DNA of 64,000 nucleotides from DATLXU01 sp035575515 (GTDB taxonomy: Bacteria > Acidobacteriota > Blastocatellia > UBA7656): assembly GCA_035575515.1 (NCBI GenBank), contig DATLXU010000108.1, forward strand, positions 1-64,000, read 5' to 3'. Below the pieces are notes generated by a model. The model saw nothing but the letters and a program-made list of their open reading frames with translations. It made no database searches and was not told the origin of the DNA. The first letter of the stretch is position 1. The number at the start of each line of letters is the position of its first letter. Shown piece by piece: positions 22,949 through 31,957 of this stretch. The position numbers and the translations under genes are program-made.

Positions 22949-24748
22949 TCACTTTTTTTCATAAATCTCTTCTACGTTCCATGTCACGCGCGGGGGCAGC
23001 GGCGACGGGCGTATGTTGCCGAACTTGTTGTAATAGGCGACGGCTTCTTTTTGAGCGACAAGGTTAATTTCCGGCAACTGCTCAGACCATATTCGTTGAA
23101 TCTGAGCGTAAATCTTTTTCTGGGTCTCAAAGTCTGGATGAGTGGGCAACTCCTGCACGAGCCGGTTCACCTCTGCTTCCCATTCAGTCGACGGCGATTT
23201 CTGAGAGGGGAAGCAAACATGGTTTAAGCCGGACGAGAGCAGTATGTTAGTGGTGTTGAGCGGACCGGGGGGCACGCCTATACCCCAGCCGAGCACTAAA
23301 GCGTCATAGTTGAAGGACGATTGCGACATTTCTACTACCTGTGAAAGCGCTATCGGCGTTGATGTCACCTTCAATCCGACATCCCTCAGGTTGTTTGCAA
23401 TGAAACTGGCCATCTTGACCCGCTGCGAGTTGCTTGAGTTAGTGATGATGTTGAACTCAATAGTATTGCCGTACTGGTCTTCGAGAATGCCGTCGTGATT
23501 GCGGTCGCGCAGACCGATTTCGGCAAGCAATGCGCGCGCGCGCGCCGGGTCATAAGGGTATTTCATTATGTCGTCCGAGTACCATTTGACATCAGCCGGG
23601 GTGACGAACGTGTAGATGGGGACCGCGCGCCCGACGAAGACCGTGTTGGCCAGCCCTTCGCGGTCTATCGCGTAAGAGACCGCCTGGCGGAATTTCTGAT
23701 TGCGGAAAAGGCGCTGCTTCCATTCAGCCAGATAGGGCTGACCTGTTTGTGGATTTGTTCCCGTGTTCTGGTTGAACGCTATGAACTGCGTGTCGTAGGA
23801 AACGCCGAGGTCTTGAAGCACGGCGACGCCGGGATTTCGGTCTGCGAAACCTTTCAGCGATCCGAAATCTTCAGCGCGCACCCGTGTCGTCACATCAATT
23901 TCGCCCGCCTGAAACTTGTTGTTAATCGTAGTTGCGTCCCTTCCGATGACGAAAATCAACCGGTCCAGATAAGGGAGCCTCTGGCCATTGCGGTCCTGCT
24001 TCCAGAAGTACGGGTTTCGTTCAAGCACAATGCTCTGGTCGGGAGTATGCTCTTTGAAGCGGAACGGTCCAAGCCCTACGATGTTCGCAGGGTCATCGGC
24101 TGTCGTCATCTTGTCTTTGAATGTGCCGTCGGCGAGCGCGCTCTCCCATTTGTGTTTCGGCACCAGCCACATATTGAATATTGAGTCGAGGAACATCCCG
24201 TTTGGTCTGTGCAGGTTGAACTGAACCGTGTGGTCGTCAATCTTGACGAGGTCTGGAAAAATAGGTTTGCCGTTCACGTCTATCCCTTCATTGAAAGTAT
24301 CGCGTATGGCATTGGGGACGTTCTCATTGCGTATAACGTCGTAAGTGAACAAGACATCGTCAGCAGTGAAAGGTTCGCCGTCAGACCATTGCACTCCCGG
24401 CCTTAGGTGAAAAGTCCATTGCGTCGCGTCCGCATTCGACTCCCAGCTTGTGCACAGGCCCGGATCATATTGAGGCGGGTCGTCGCCATTGCGAAAATCA
24501 ATCAGGCAACGGTACAGATGATACCAGAGCACATAGGTTGTGATGTTGTCGGTCGCCGTTATAACGTTGAGCGTCGAGATGTTTGTCTGTAGCTCAAGCA
24601 CAAGGGTTCCACCCGGCGTTCCCACTTCGCCCTGATAGGTATAGACGGGTTGGCCAGCAGGTATATCGTCGCGGTTGCGCTTGCTTCTCTTACATCCGGC
24701 TGCTAAGACAAGCGCAACCGTCAATGCGACGACGATAATCTTCTTCAT
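22949..24748 (-). CDS. dppA: Peptide-binding lipoprotein, DppA/OppA family (SBP_bac_5)
   Basis: 599 residues. The signal sequence MKKIIVVALTVALVLAAGC carries a lipobox (LAAGC, Cys19), so it is a membrane-anchored solute receptor. The SBP_bac_5 fold is shown by CTSWESNADATQWTFHLRPG, VQWSDGEPFTADDVLFTYDV, DDHTVQFNLHRPNGMFLDSI and KFRQAVSYAIDREGLANTVF. It feeds the DppBC permeases encoded next in the operon. ATG 24748 is chosen because the signal sequence begins there; the in-frame extension to 24829 lacks homology. The substrate (di/oligopeptide or other) is not determined. Confidence 0.92.
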   Translation of the reverse strand: MKKIIVVALTVALVLAAGCKRSKRNRDDIPAGQPVYTYQGEVGTPGGTLVLELQTNISTLNVITATDNITTYVLWYHLYRCLIDFRNGDDPPQYDPGLCTSWESNADATQWTFHLRPGVQWSDGEPFTADDVLFTYDVIRNENVPNAIRDTFNEGIDVNGKPIFPDLVKIDDHTVQFNLHRPNGMFLDSIFNMWLVPKHKWESALADGTFKDKMTTADDPANIVGLGPFRFKEHTPDQSIVLERNPYFWKQDRNGQRLPYLDRLIFVIGRDATTINNKFQAGEIDVTTRVRAEDFGSLKGFADRNPGVAVLQDLGVSYDTQFIAFNQNTGTNPQTGQPYLAEWKQRLFRNQKFRQAVSYAIDREGLANTVFVGRAVPIYTFVTPADVKWYSDDIMKYPYDPARARALLAEIGLRDRNHDGILEDQYGNTIEFNIITNSSNSQRVKMASFIANNLRDVGLKVTSTPIALSQVVEMSQSSFNYDALVLGWGIGVPPGPLNTTNILLSSGLNHVCFPSQKSPSTEWEAEVNRLVQELPTHPDFETQKKIYAQIQRIWSEQLPEINLVAQKEAVAYYNKFGNIRPSPLPPRVTWNVEEIYEKK

Positions 24749-24837
24749 CCTACTTTTCCTCTTCCACAGATTGTTGATGTTAAATCCTGCTCGTTGTAGA
24801 GGGTATATTAGGCAATAAGCGCGTATCAAACAAGTGT

Positions 24838-24870
24838 CCAGCTTTCGGTTTACGGTTTTCAGTTGTCATC
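24838..24870. repeat. Lone heptad arm, probable repeat remnant
   Basis: The 362-bp divergent spacer 24749-25110 holds a single run of 7-mers (CTTTCGG TTTACGG TTTTCAG TTGTCAT) like the palindrome arms elsewhere, without a partner arm nearby. Apart from this and the inverted repeat at 24991-25017, I see nothing in the spacer. Confidence 0.4.
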
Positions 24871-24990
24871 TCATGCGCTTGCGAAGCCAGTTTCGGATAT
24901 GAGCTAAGGCACTGCTTAGTAAGCATCCTGACTTCTCGTTGGCTTCCATTTTTGCCGCGTGATAACATCGAGACAGGATGATGACATCTC

Positions 24991-25017
24991 GCGCAATTGG
25001 AGGCGAAACAATTGCGC
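24991..25017. promoter_or_regulatory. Inverted repeat, possible operator
   Basis: GCGCAATTG (24991-24999) and its exact complement CAATTGCGC (25009-25017) are separated by 9 nt. The site lies 94 nt before the start of the discoidin-like gene in a divergent spacer. It could be a regulator site; it is not followed by a T-run and so is not a classical terminator. Confidence 0.4.
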
Positions 25018-25110
25018 ATTCTGTGGACACAGTTGTAACTCGCCCGCTGAGGCAATCTTGAGCGACACCATCGCATCATAGCTACAAGTAGAAAAGCTTA
25101 AGGAGTGAAT

Positions 25111-26433
25111 ATGAAACCGAAGATTAAATCTCTTGCGCTCGCTATGAGCGCCGCGCTCTTCGTTGCGTTGATTGGCGCGAGCAGTCCCGGACAGCAAACC
25201 TATCAGGCTGTATCAGTGCGGCCCGCCGCCGTGTCGGGCGACCTGCTCGATTTAGCAAACGCGAACGATCAGCGCGTTGACACTCGCGCTTATTCGAGCC
25301 GCAATGATTATGTAGGCCAGAGCGTCACGATTGACGTCGGGAGCCTTCAGCCCGTCATCGGCGTGATTCAGGATCACGGTCGCTGGCCGACTCATTATCC
25401 GGGCGCGTACAAAACCGAAGTCGCAGCATCGCCTTCCGGCCCATGGTTCAGGACTTTTGAAGGGCCGGGCACGCGCGGCACTAGCAAATCCGTTTGGCCT
25501 GCAATTCGCGCTCGCTATATTCGCATCACCGCAACGGCAGTCAATACCACTTACAACGAAGACTGGACCATTGCGGAGTTGAAAGTCGGAATTGATCCGG
25601 GACAGACCGCGCGCGAGATTCCGCAGGCAGAGCGCCAGCCCGATACATCGCCGAAGCCAGCCGGTTCGCTCAGAGACATCGCGCTCGCGTCAGACGGCAA
25701 AATAGATACCCGCGCGACTAGCGGGACGCCCAACTACGCTGGGATGGCGTTCACTTACGATCTTGGCGGCGAGTACGAGCTGTCGCGCGTCGTGCAGGTG
25801 CACGGCAACTGGCCAGAGGATTATCCCGGCGAGTACAAAGTTGAGGTGAGCCGCGAGAGAAATGAATCGCGGTTCCGCGAAGTATGGCGCGGGTCTGGCG
25901 AACGCGGTCGTAGCGTCGCCAGATTCAATCCAGTCGTGACTCGCTACGTTCGCATCACGGCGCTCCGCAACCGAGATGATCAGCACTGGTGGTCAATAGC
26001 TGAGTTTCGCACTAACCGCGATGAAGATGTTGTCGAAGATGACGACCTCGCGAATCGTCCAATAGTCGCCATCACGTCGAAGGGAGTCGCAAACGTCAAT
26101 TCGCTTTTGAACGATAACAACACGACGCGCGCGACAACGGGCACGGCGAATTACGCTGGTAGCTGGGTGCAGGTTGACATGGGCGGAAACTATACCGTGA
26201 CGAGAGTCACACAGATTCACGAGCCAGACAGGGCCGATTTTCCGGGACTCTACAGGGTCGAAGTGAGCGAAGACGGCAGGCGATGGCGCACAGTCTTTGA
26301 AGGCGCAGGCGAGCGTGGCCGCTCAAGCGCGAACTTTGACGCCGTGCGCGCTCGCTTCATCCGCATCACCGCGATTCGCAACCGCGACCTTGAGCACTCG
26401 TGGTCAATTTACAGGGTGAAGATTAAAGGGTGA
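25111..26433 (+). CDS. Secreted protein with three discoidin (F5/8 type C)-like domains
   Basis: 440 residues. A signal peptide (to about 28) is followed by three tandem copies of a beta-sandwich repeat. Repeat 1 has SLQPVIGVIQDHGRWPTHYP; repeat 2 has ELSRVVQVHGNWPEDYPGEY; repeat 3 has YTVTRVTQIHEPDRADFPGL. Each repeat ends with ARYIRITAT-like strands (RYVRITALRNRDDQHWWSIA, RFIRITAIRNRDLEHSWSIY). The F5/8 type C fold binds carbohydrates or anionic surfaces; the ligand is unknown. The ATG 25111 start is set by AAGGAG 5 nt upstream. No enzyme domain is attached, which is unusual for this fold in bacteria. Confidence 0.8.
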   Translation: MKPKIKSLALAMSAALFVALIGASSPGQQTYQAVSVRPAAVSGDLLDLANANDQRVDTRAYSSRNDYVGQSVTIDVGSLQPVIGVIQDHGRWPTHYPGAYKTEVAASPSGPWFRTFEGPGTRGTSKSVWPAIRARYIRITATAVNTTYNEDWTIAELKVGIDPGQTAREIPQAERQPDTSPKPAGSLRDIALASDGKIDTRATSGTPNYAGMAFTYDLGGEYELSRVVQVHGNWPEDYPGEYKVEVSRERNESRFREVWRGSGERGRSVARFNPVVTRYVRITALRNRDDQHWWSIAEFRTNRDEDVVEDDDLANRPIVAITSKGVANVNSLLNDNNTTRATTGTANYAGSWVQVDMGGNYTVTRVTQIHEPDRADFPGLYRVEVSEDGRRWRTVFEGAGERGRSSANFDAVRARFIRITAIRNRDLEHSWSIYRVKIKG

Positions 26434-26439
26434 CGGAAA

Positions 26440-26525
26440 GATGAGGGATGAGAAAAGTTACTCATGCGCGCATTACGAATTGAGATGCAGCGTTGTAGAT
26501 GCTTTTCCTCCTTCATCCATTATCC
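26440..26525. repeat. Imperfect palindrome between convergent genes
   Basis: The left arm (about 26440-26457, GATGAGGGATGAGAAAAG) and right arm (26502-26525, reverse complement containing GGATGAAGGAGGAAAAG) pair imperfectly. The right arm covers the last codons of uspA. Probable bidirectional terminator of the discoidin-like and uspA genes. Confidence 0.5.
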
Positions 26526-26995
26526 TTTTTCGCGTGGTCGCGTCGGACGACTAGCACAGGACAGGGAGATTTTCTGATGACGGTTTCGGCGACAGAACCC
26601 AAGACGGCGCTCTTTATCTTTTCAACCAGACCGGCTCCGCGCCTTCCGATGACGATCAGGTCGGCGGGGAGTTCTTTCGCGCAGGCGATTATTACCTGAT
26701 CTGCGTCGCCGCGCCGCGATGCTCGCTCAATCTCAACTTTGGAAGTGTCAACGCTTGCGAGCATCTTCGAGAATCGCTCTTCGGTCAGTCGCTTCACCGC
26801 ATCTTGCAACTGTTCATCTGTGGTTGCGCCGTCGAGCAGCCCCTCTCTGATGGCCGTTCTCAGCGCGCTCTCATCGCGGATGTGGAGCAGGTAGAGCTTC
26901 GCGCCCAGTTGACGGGCAAGCTCGTAAGCTTTCTCGAATGCGACCTGCGCGTTCTCGCTGAAGTCCGTAGGAACTAGAATGGTTTTAATGCTCAT
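26513..26995 (-). CDS. Universal stress protein, UspA family
   Basis: 160 residues, single Usp domain. IKTILVPTDFSENAQVAFEK at the N-terminus and VIGRRGAGLVEKIKSAVLGS, followed by VAETVIRKSPCPVLVVR, give the ATP-binding G-2x-G-9x-G(S/T) motif (GRRGAGLVEKIKSAVLGS), so it is likely an ATP-binding Usp. It lies 26 bp downstream of the CaCA exchanger on the same strand and is probably co-transcribed with it. Confidence 0.9.
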   Translation of the reverse strand: MSIKTILVPTDFSENAQVAFEKAYELARQLGAKLYLLHIRDESALRTAIREGLLDGATTDEQLQDAVKRLTEERFSKMLASVDTSKVEIERASRRGDADQVIIACAKELPADLIVIGRRGAGLVEKIKSAVLGSVAETVIRKSPCPVLVVRRDHAKKDNG

Positions 26996-27021
26996 AGGCT
27001 TATCTCACAAGTCGTCAACGC

Positions 27022-28350
27022 TCACCAGTGCTCGCGCATCAGGCGAGGAAAGATTGACAGCGCGCTGAAAAGCTCGCGTCGCTTGACCGCAGCCACAACA
27101 ATAAATCCCGTCCAGATCAAGTAGATGGATGTTATTACTTCTTTGCTGCGGTGCGCGATCAACTCAACCTGGTCGACTCCGACCGAAAGCCATGCTGCAA
27201 GCTGCGTCGCCATCTGATTGTGCGCCTCTGTGTCGAGTGGCTTCTCGAATCCTGAAAGCACGAACTGCGCGGCCCAGAGAACGAACAGCAGCGCGGCCTC
27301 CCAGTAAGCGAATCTCATGTTCGCAAGCAGCGCGACGCCAAGAAGCGATTGCGCTATGGTCAAAAGTATTTCGCCCTTCTGATGCTCATCGAAAACTATC
27401 GCGTCCCAGTGTCCGAGCGCAAGCGCGTAGGCAATCGGCAGCATCGCCGCGAGCATAGTCCATTGATTTATGTTCGAGCTGACCATGTTCATCAACGCCA
27501 GCGGCGCGGTTGTAACTTTTCTGGCCCAGTTGAAGGCCGAAACTTTTTCGGGGAACTCCGATAAAAAAGGCGCGACCCACTGCACGAATACGAAAGCCGA
27601 AAGCCCTAAGCCTACGGCCAGCGCCTTGAGGCTTTCGAGGAACGGGTGCGCCGTGAAGTACAAAATGACGCCGCCGCCGGCAAACAGCCCGGCGATCATA
27701 CTTGTCCGAAGGGCGCGCCTCTTACGGAGGATGAATCGCGGTATGCGGTCCATGTCTTCAATCCTCTCTTCATCCTGCGGCGGGATTTTGTTGAGGAAGA
27801 AAAGATAGACAAGATAGATGATTGTGAGCGCCGCCGTATCCATCCAGTTGAGCGTGCCTTTGAGCCAGACAAGGAAGAAGTACGCGATTGAGATGAGCAG
27901 AAAGACTATCTCTACGGAATGCTCGCGCTCAAGCTCGACCGTGTGAAGCCGTTGCTTCGATTGCTTGCGATGAAAAAAGGCCGCCGTAGCATAGATCATC
28001 GGCCAGCCCAATCCAACGAGCAAGCGCAGGCTTCCTGTGAAGTTCGCTGTTATAAGCGAAGACGCGTGCGCAGCTTCGAGCGTGCCTGGATGAGTTGCAA
28101 CGGCGCGGCCTGCGTCCCATGCAATGACTGCTTCGACGGCGAATTCTGGAAGCGTTTGGAGCCACGCGAGTATTGCGAGCGCAAGCCCCTGTGAGACTAA
28201 AAACTGCGCGGCCTCTGCCGCCCACGCAATCAGGATCGCCGACCCCAATACGGACGGAAAAGTCCAGAGCGCGGCCCCTGCTCCCTGAACGAATGCGAAG
28301 ATGACTCCGAGTGGCTTTGCGATTGATTTATAAGAGGCGAGCTTTGGCAT
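27022..28350 (-). CDS. Sodium/calcium exchanger (CaCA) superfamily membrane protein
   Basis: About 442 residues and 11 or so membrane segments. Two inverted alpha-repeat-like motifs are visible: LAWLQTLPEFAVEAVIAWDA in the first half and PFLSEFPEKVSAFNWA followed by ALMNMVSSNINQWTMLAAML in the second. These are the acidic-Pro-Glu cation-binding motifs of the CaCA (Na_Ca_ex) family. It is expected to exchange Ca2+ or another cation against Na+ or H+. Start ATG 28350 is a choice; an in-frame extension to 28440 begins with a less likely leader and neither has a strong ribosome-binding site. Confidence 0.75.
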   Translation of the reverse strand: MPKLASYKSIAKPLGVIFAFVQGAGAALWTFPSVLGSAILIAWAAEAAQFLVSQGLALAILAWLQTLPEFAVEAVIAWDAGRAVATHPGTLEAAHASSLITANFTGSLRLLVGLGWPMIYATAAFFHRKQSKQRLHTVELEREHSVEIVFLLISIAYFFLVWLKGTLNWMDTAALTIIYLVYLFFLNKIPPQDEERIEDMDRIPRFILRKRRALRTSMIAGLFAGGGVILYFTAHPFLESLKALAVGLGLSAFVFVQWVAPFLSEFPEKVSAFNWARKVTTAPLALMNMVSSNINQWTMLAAMLPIAYALALGHWDAIVFDEHQKGEILLTIAQSLLGVALLANMRFAYWEAALLFVLWAAQFVLSGFEKPLDTEAHNQMATQLAAWLSVGVDQVELIAHRSKEVITSIYLIWTGFIVVAAVKRRELFSALSIFPRLMREHW

Positions 28351-28629
28351 CAGCTTCTGAGTAGTGCAGTTCGGGTCACGTATTTTATCTAACCACACCG
28401 AAGCGCCACCGATAAGAAGTATTGAACGATAAAAGCACAAGCCTGACCTTATAGCATACCGCTTGTAAGACGAACAAGCACACCGAATGGCGCGTTAGAT
28501 CGCCGCGGCATCGAAGGCGGCGGAAATCTCTTGCGATTATTCTCAACCGAGTTCATTATAGACGCGAATCGGCAAGGTCACCTGGTAAGATTCAGAGTCG
28601 GAACATTCAAAACAAACAGGGGATGGGTT

Positions 28630-29877
28630 ATGAGAATCAAGAGAGCAATAATAACAACGGTCCTTTCATTCGCAGTGATTATGCTGATAACGCCGCTCGC
28701 GCGCGTGCGCAGCGAAGCCGGTAACATTGCGAACACAGCGAATATGGTGGTGCGCGCTGCTTCGATTGAGCCGGGCGCGCAGAGCCTGATTGTCGTACCG
28801 GCAAACCCGGTTGTCGTTGCGCCGGGCCAACCCGAAGTCGAACCGCGCTCGACCGTCGGCATCATCAACGCGCTGTGCGAAGTGACGCTGAACATAGTCG
28901 GATGCAGCTTCGGGCCGACCGCAGCCACAATCACCTGCGACACGAACGGCGACGGCGTGGCTGAACTGCTCATCCCGCTCAAGAACGTCACCATAGTCAG
29001 CCCGATACTTGTACAGGCGACGCTGCCGACATTGGGACCGCAGCTACCGGGTACCGCGTTCCCGCTCGCCTGCTGCGGAGGGCGTGCGACCATTACCGTG
29101 AGCAGGACTGTGAGCGCAGGCGACGACAACATATTCGGGCCGTTCACTCAATCTCAGACCTGCCCGATAGAGTTGGGTGTTCGCGCGCCGGTCGTCATTT
29201 CAGCTTCGCCGTCTTCGGGCGATTGCTCTGTCAAGCAGAATCTGTTGATACCGGGAACCTGTTTTGTGCTGCCGGACGGCACGCCGAACGTGACTTCTGT
29301 GTTTGCGGTTGATCGCGACAATCCCGCGCACGTCGTTCAAGCGAGCCGGTTTGAGATATTGAATCCGAACCTGATTGATGCGCTATTTGAGTTCGGCGGC
29401 GCGAACGCGGGGAGGACTTTCCTGATTCACGTGAGCGGGCCGAACGGCACGAGCCGCAACCTGACGACGCTCCCGCCGGGCACGCCAGCCGGTTGCCCGC
29501 TCGGAAACGAGCAGGGCGTGCAGGTGAGTTTCACTTGCCGAAGCGCGACCAATCCCGGCACAGGCGACGCGCCGCCGGTTCAGACCCCTGTTGTCGTTGG
29601 CTCTCGGCTCGATAGCGATTCATCCGGCGCTTTCAGCCTGACGCTCTTCATAAGCAGTGAGCACGCGATACCCGACACGGCGACGATAACTGTCGGTGGC
29701 ATAAGTCCGAAGAAAATCAGATTCAGAGACCCGATCCCGGACACAAATCCGGCGCGATTCACGAGGGTGATCCTGAAAGGCAGGATATGCCCGGGGCTAC
29801 CCGGTGCGGTTGTTATCACAGTGCCCGGTATTGGCCAAATGCCAGCCTTTAATTGCAGTCAGTCTTGTACAAATTAA
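28630..29877 (+). CDS. Secreted protein of unknown function
   Basis: 415 residues after the chosen start, ATG 28630, which precedes a typical signal peptide (MRIKRAIITTVLSFAVIMLI ending RVRSEA). Cys-containing beta-rich segments follow, for example CSFGPTAATITCDTNGDGVA, AFPLACCGGRATITVSRTVS and SASPSSGDCSVKQNLLIPGT. Two weakly similar halves (each with a 'NPVV/VV..S.' strand then Cys) suggest IPT/Ig-like folds. Not recognised as a named family and no catalytic motif is seen. It is transcribed divergently from the exchanger. The 279-bp spacer between them (28351-28629) shows no certain promoter. Confidence 0.6.
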   Translation: MRIKRAIITTVLSFAVIMLITPLARVRSEAGNIANTANMVVRAASIEPGAQSLIVVPANPVVVAPGQPEVEPRSTVGIINALCEVTLNIVGCSFGPTAATITCDTNGDGVAELLIPLKNVTIVSPILVQATLPTLGPQLPGTAFPLACCGGRATITVSRTVSAGDDNIFGPFTQSQTCPIELGVRAPVVISASPSSGDCSVKQNLLIPGTCFVLPDGTPNVTSVFAVDRDNPAHVVQASRFEILNPNLIDALFEFGGANAGRTFLIHVSGPNGTSRNLTTLPPGTPAGCPLGNEQGVQVSFTCRSATNPGTGDAPPVQTPVVVGSRLDSDSSGAFSLTLFISSEHAIPDTATITVGGISPKKIRFRDPIPDTNPARFTRVILKGRICPGLPGAVVITVPGIGQMPAFNCSQSCTN

Positions 29878-29893
29878 CAGTGAGACTAAAGCC

Positions 29894-29933
29894 AAAGGCG
29901 CAGAGATTTACGACTGCAATTCTCTGCGCCTTT
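29894..29933. terminator. Bidirectional terminator-like hairpin
   Basis: AAAGGCGCAGAGA (29894-29906) and TCTCTGCGCCTTT (29921-29933) are exact complements of 13 bp with a 14-nt loop. The hairpin lies between convergent genes ending at 29877 and 29971 and is flanked by GAGAC/GTCTC as an outer partial stem. The arms end in AAA/TTT, as expected for a two-way terminator. Confidence 0.85.
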
Positions 29934-29970
29934 GTGTCTCGGTAGCTGAATCGAAGCAAATGCACACCGA

Positions 29971-31479
29971 TTAACGCGCGCTCGCTTGAACAGTTATCGT
30001 CTCCGCGCTCTCGGCGGCGTTTACTTCTTCGGCGGCGCGATTTCCCGATTCAAGCGCGCCGTTCATCCACCCGTGCCACACGGATGTGTGCTCGCCCGCA
30101 AAATGAATCCTGCCTTCGGGCCGCTGCGCAACGGGGAGCAACGTCGTCATCTGGCCCGGCTCGAAATAAGCGAACGCGCCGCGCGCCCACTTATCTTCAT
30201 GCCACACGGTGCTTGCGCTCGACTCGAACTGATTGCTGAGATTGTTAAAGAGATTTCCCATCTTGCGGAGCACGAAGTCCTGACGATCACGCTCGCTCAT
30301 CGCACTCAAGTCTAAGGCGCGCTGGCCGCCCGCGTATGAAACGAGAATGCCGCGCTGCCCCTGCTGCGTCAGCGTTGGCGAGTATGTGTTTTGAATCTCA
30401 AGGTCGGTCAGCCCGTAGCCGCTCAAACGATCCTGCTCCCACACACGCGAGCGGAACTGCAAATAGGTTCTCGTGACGGGCGTGAGCTTCAACTCGCGAA
30501 TCGCGCGTTGTTTGTCTTCCGAAAGCGGCGGGTTGATCTCTATCTCTTTGAGAATCGGGAAGGGAAGCGTGCAGATGACTCGATCAGCAGTGAACGTTTG
30601 AACGCCGTCGTTGTTCGTGTACGTGACCGTCACGCTCGTCTCATTCTGAGTGATGCTGCGAACTACAGATTGTTTCTTGAATTGCTTCTTGACCTTCTTC
30701 TTCAGCGCGTATGCAAGCTGGTCGTTGCCGCCCTGTATCTCAAAGAAGATTCCATTCGACGCGATGGCTTCGGTCACCACGCCGTCCAGCGCAGAAAATG
30801 AATCGAGTCCAAAGCCGAGCAACCCAAGCTGCGATGCGGCGATGATGTCAATCGCGCCATCGGATGCGCCCTGTTGTTCGAGCAGTTGCTTGAAACTGAT
30901 CTGGTCAATCTCTCTCAAGTCATCCGACGGCCAGTTGGCGTTTCGAGGGTTGCCGACTTTGCGGATGTAGTCTTCAAGATAAAGATTGATAATGCCGAAG
31001 ACGCCCGCCTGCCGCTCGCTCGATTTGAGCGAGAACGGAATGTCAGCCGAGCCGTTGCCGTTGATGCGAAACCGGCTGCCGCGAATGTGCGCAATTGAAT
31101 CGTAACCGAATGCGCCCGACGCAATGAGGGGCAGATTGAAATCTCTAACATAGCCGTAGGTGAATTCGTGGCTGCTTGGAAAACTCAGCGGGCCTTCCTC
31201 GACGTACTGGCCATCGGCGAACTCTCTGAGCGTGCGAACTCTTCCGCCGGGAGCTTTGCGCGCTTCTAAAATCGTGACCGTGTGGCCCGCGCGTTTCAAT
31301 TCATAACCGGCTGCAAGTCCCGCCAGTCCGCCGCCGAGAATGACAATGTTTTTCGGCTGGCCCGCAAGCTTGATTTGCCCGCGCCCTCTAGCTCTTGCAA
31401 CGCCCGACGCAAGCGCAAGCCCGGCTGCGCTAAAGCTTAAGTCACGCAGGAACTCGCGCCGCCCAATCAGTTTCGACAT
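29971..31479 (-). CDS. Tat-exported FAD-dependent amine oxidase (MAO-like)
   Basis: 502 residues. The N-terminus has a twin-arginine motif, GRREFLRD, followed by LSFSAAGLALASGVARA, so folded export by Tat is likely. The FAD-binding Rossmann motif is IVILGGGLAGLAAGYELKRA followed by EARKAPGGRVRTL. The C-terminal MAO part shows PEGRIHFAGEHTSVWHGWMN and GALESGNRAAEEV, the usual FAD-pyrophosphate contact. It would oxidise an amine (amino acid, polyamine or similar) with O2; the substrate is not known. It is transcribed alone, convergent with 28630-29877. Confidence 0.88.
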   Translation of the reverse strand: MSKLIGRREFLRDLSFSAAGLALASGVARARGRGQIKLAGQPKNIVILGGGLAGLAAGYELKRAGHTVTILEARKAPGGRVRTLREFADGQYVEEGPLSFPSSHEFTYGYVRDFNLPLIASGAFGYDSIAHIRGSRFRINGNGSADIPFSLKSSERQAGVFGIINLYLEDYIRKVGNPRNANWPSDDLREIDQISFKQLLEQQGASDGAIDIIAASQLGLLGFGLDSFSALDGVVTEAIASNGIFFEIQGGNDQLAYALKKKVKKQFKKQSVVRSITQNETSVTVTYTNNDGVQTFTADRVICTLPFPILKEIEINPPLSEDKQRAIRELKLTPVTRTYLQFRSRVWEQDRLSGYGLTDLEIQNTYSPTLTQQGQRGILVSYAGGQRALDLSAMSERDRQDFVLRKMGNLFNNLSNQFESSASTVWHEDKWARGAFAYFEPGQMTTLLPVAQRPEGRIHFAGEHTSVWHGWMNGALESGNRAAEEVNAAESAETITVQASAR

Positions 31480-31617
31480 TCCCTTGCCTCCTCGTGCCTG
31501 TTATGCTACTAAGCCGCGCGCGAGCTTTCAAGGATTAATCAATCAAAGCGCGGTCTGTGGAACGGGCTTTGTACTAATACTCATCGGAGGTATTATTCGC
31601 TGATTGGAGGGATGAAA

Positions 31618-31887
31618 ATGATACAAGCTGTTAGAAAGAAGAACATCGTCGCGCTGTTTCTGGCCGTCATACTGGTTTTGCTATCGGTTGCGCCGAGCGG
31701 TTTTGCTCATCGCCGCCCGTATCGCCATCACCACAGCAAGACTAAACACATCGCCGTTGGCACGGCTGTCGGAGCGGTTGGCGGCGCGCTGATTGGCGGC
31801 AAGAAAGGCGCGTTGATTGGCGCAGGCGCGGGCGCGGGCGCAGGCTATCTGGTTTATCGTCACAAGAAGAGAACCTCACGCAGATAG
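31618..31887 (+). CDS. Small glycine-zipper protein
   Basis: 89 residues. The signal-like N-terminus (NIVALFLAVILVLLSVAPSG) is followed by a His-rich stretch (HRRPYRHHHSKTKH) and a Gly-zipper segment (AVGAVGGALIGGKKGALIGA, GAGAGAGYLVY), as in YMGG/YtxH-like small membrane-associated proteins. The ATG at 31618 has GGAGG 7 nt upstream; the in-frame ATG at 31612 is too close to it. The function is not known; glycine zippers pack helices in membranes. Its stop codon overlaps the following palindrome. Confidence 0.75.
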   Translation: MIQAVRKKNIVALFLAVILVLLSVAPSGFAHRRPYRHHHSKTKHIAVGTAVGAVGGALIGGKKGALIGAGAGAGAGYLVYRHKKRTSRR

Positions 31888-31957
31888 TGATGAGTGAAGC
31901 GTGATGCGTAGTCGTTAAATCTATCTCTGCGATTACGCATCACGCATTACGCACCAC
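31887..31957. repeat. Palindrome between convergent genes, heptad arms
   Basis: Left arm 31887-31914 (GTGATGA GTGAAGC GTGATGC GTAGTCG) and right arm 31930-31957 pair over 28 bp with about five mismatches. The left arm begins in the stop codon of the glycine-zipper gene and the right arm ends 1 bp before the stop codon of the convergent DHH gene, so it fills the entire space. Probable bidirectional terminator. Confidence 0.85.
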
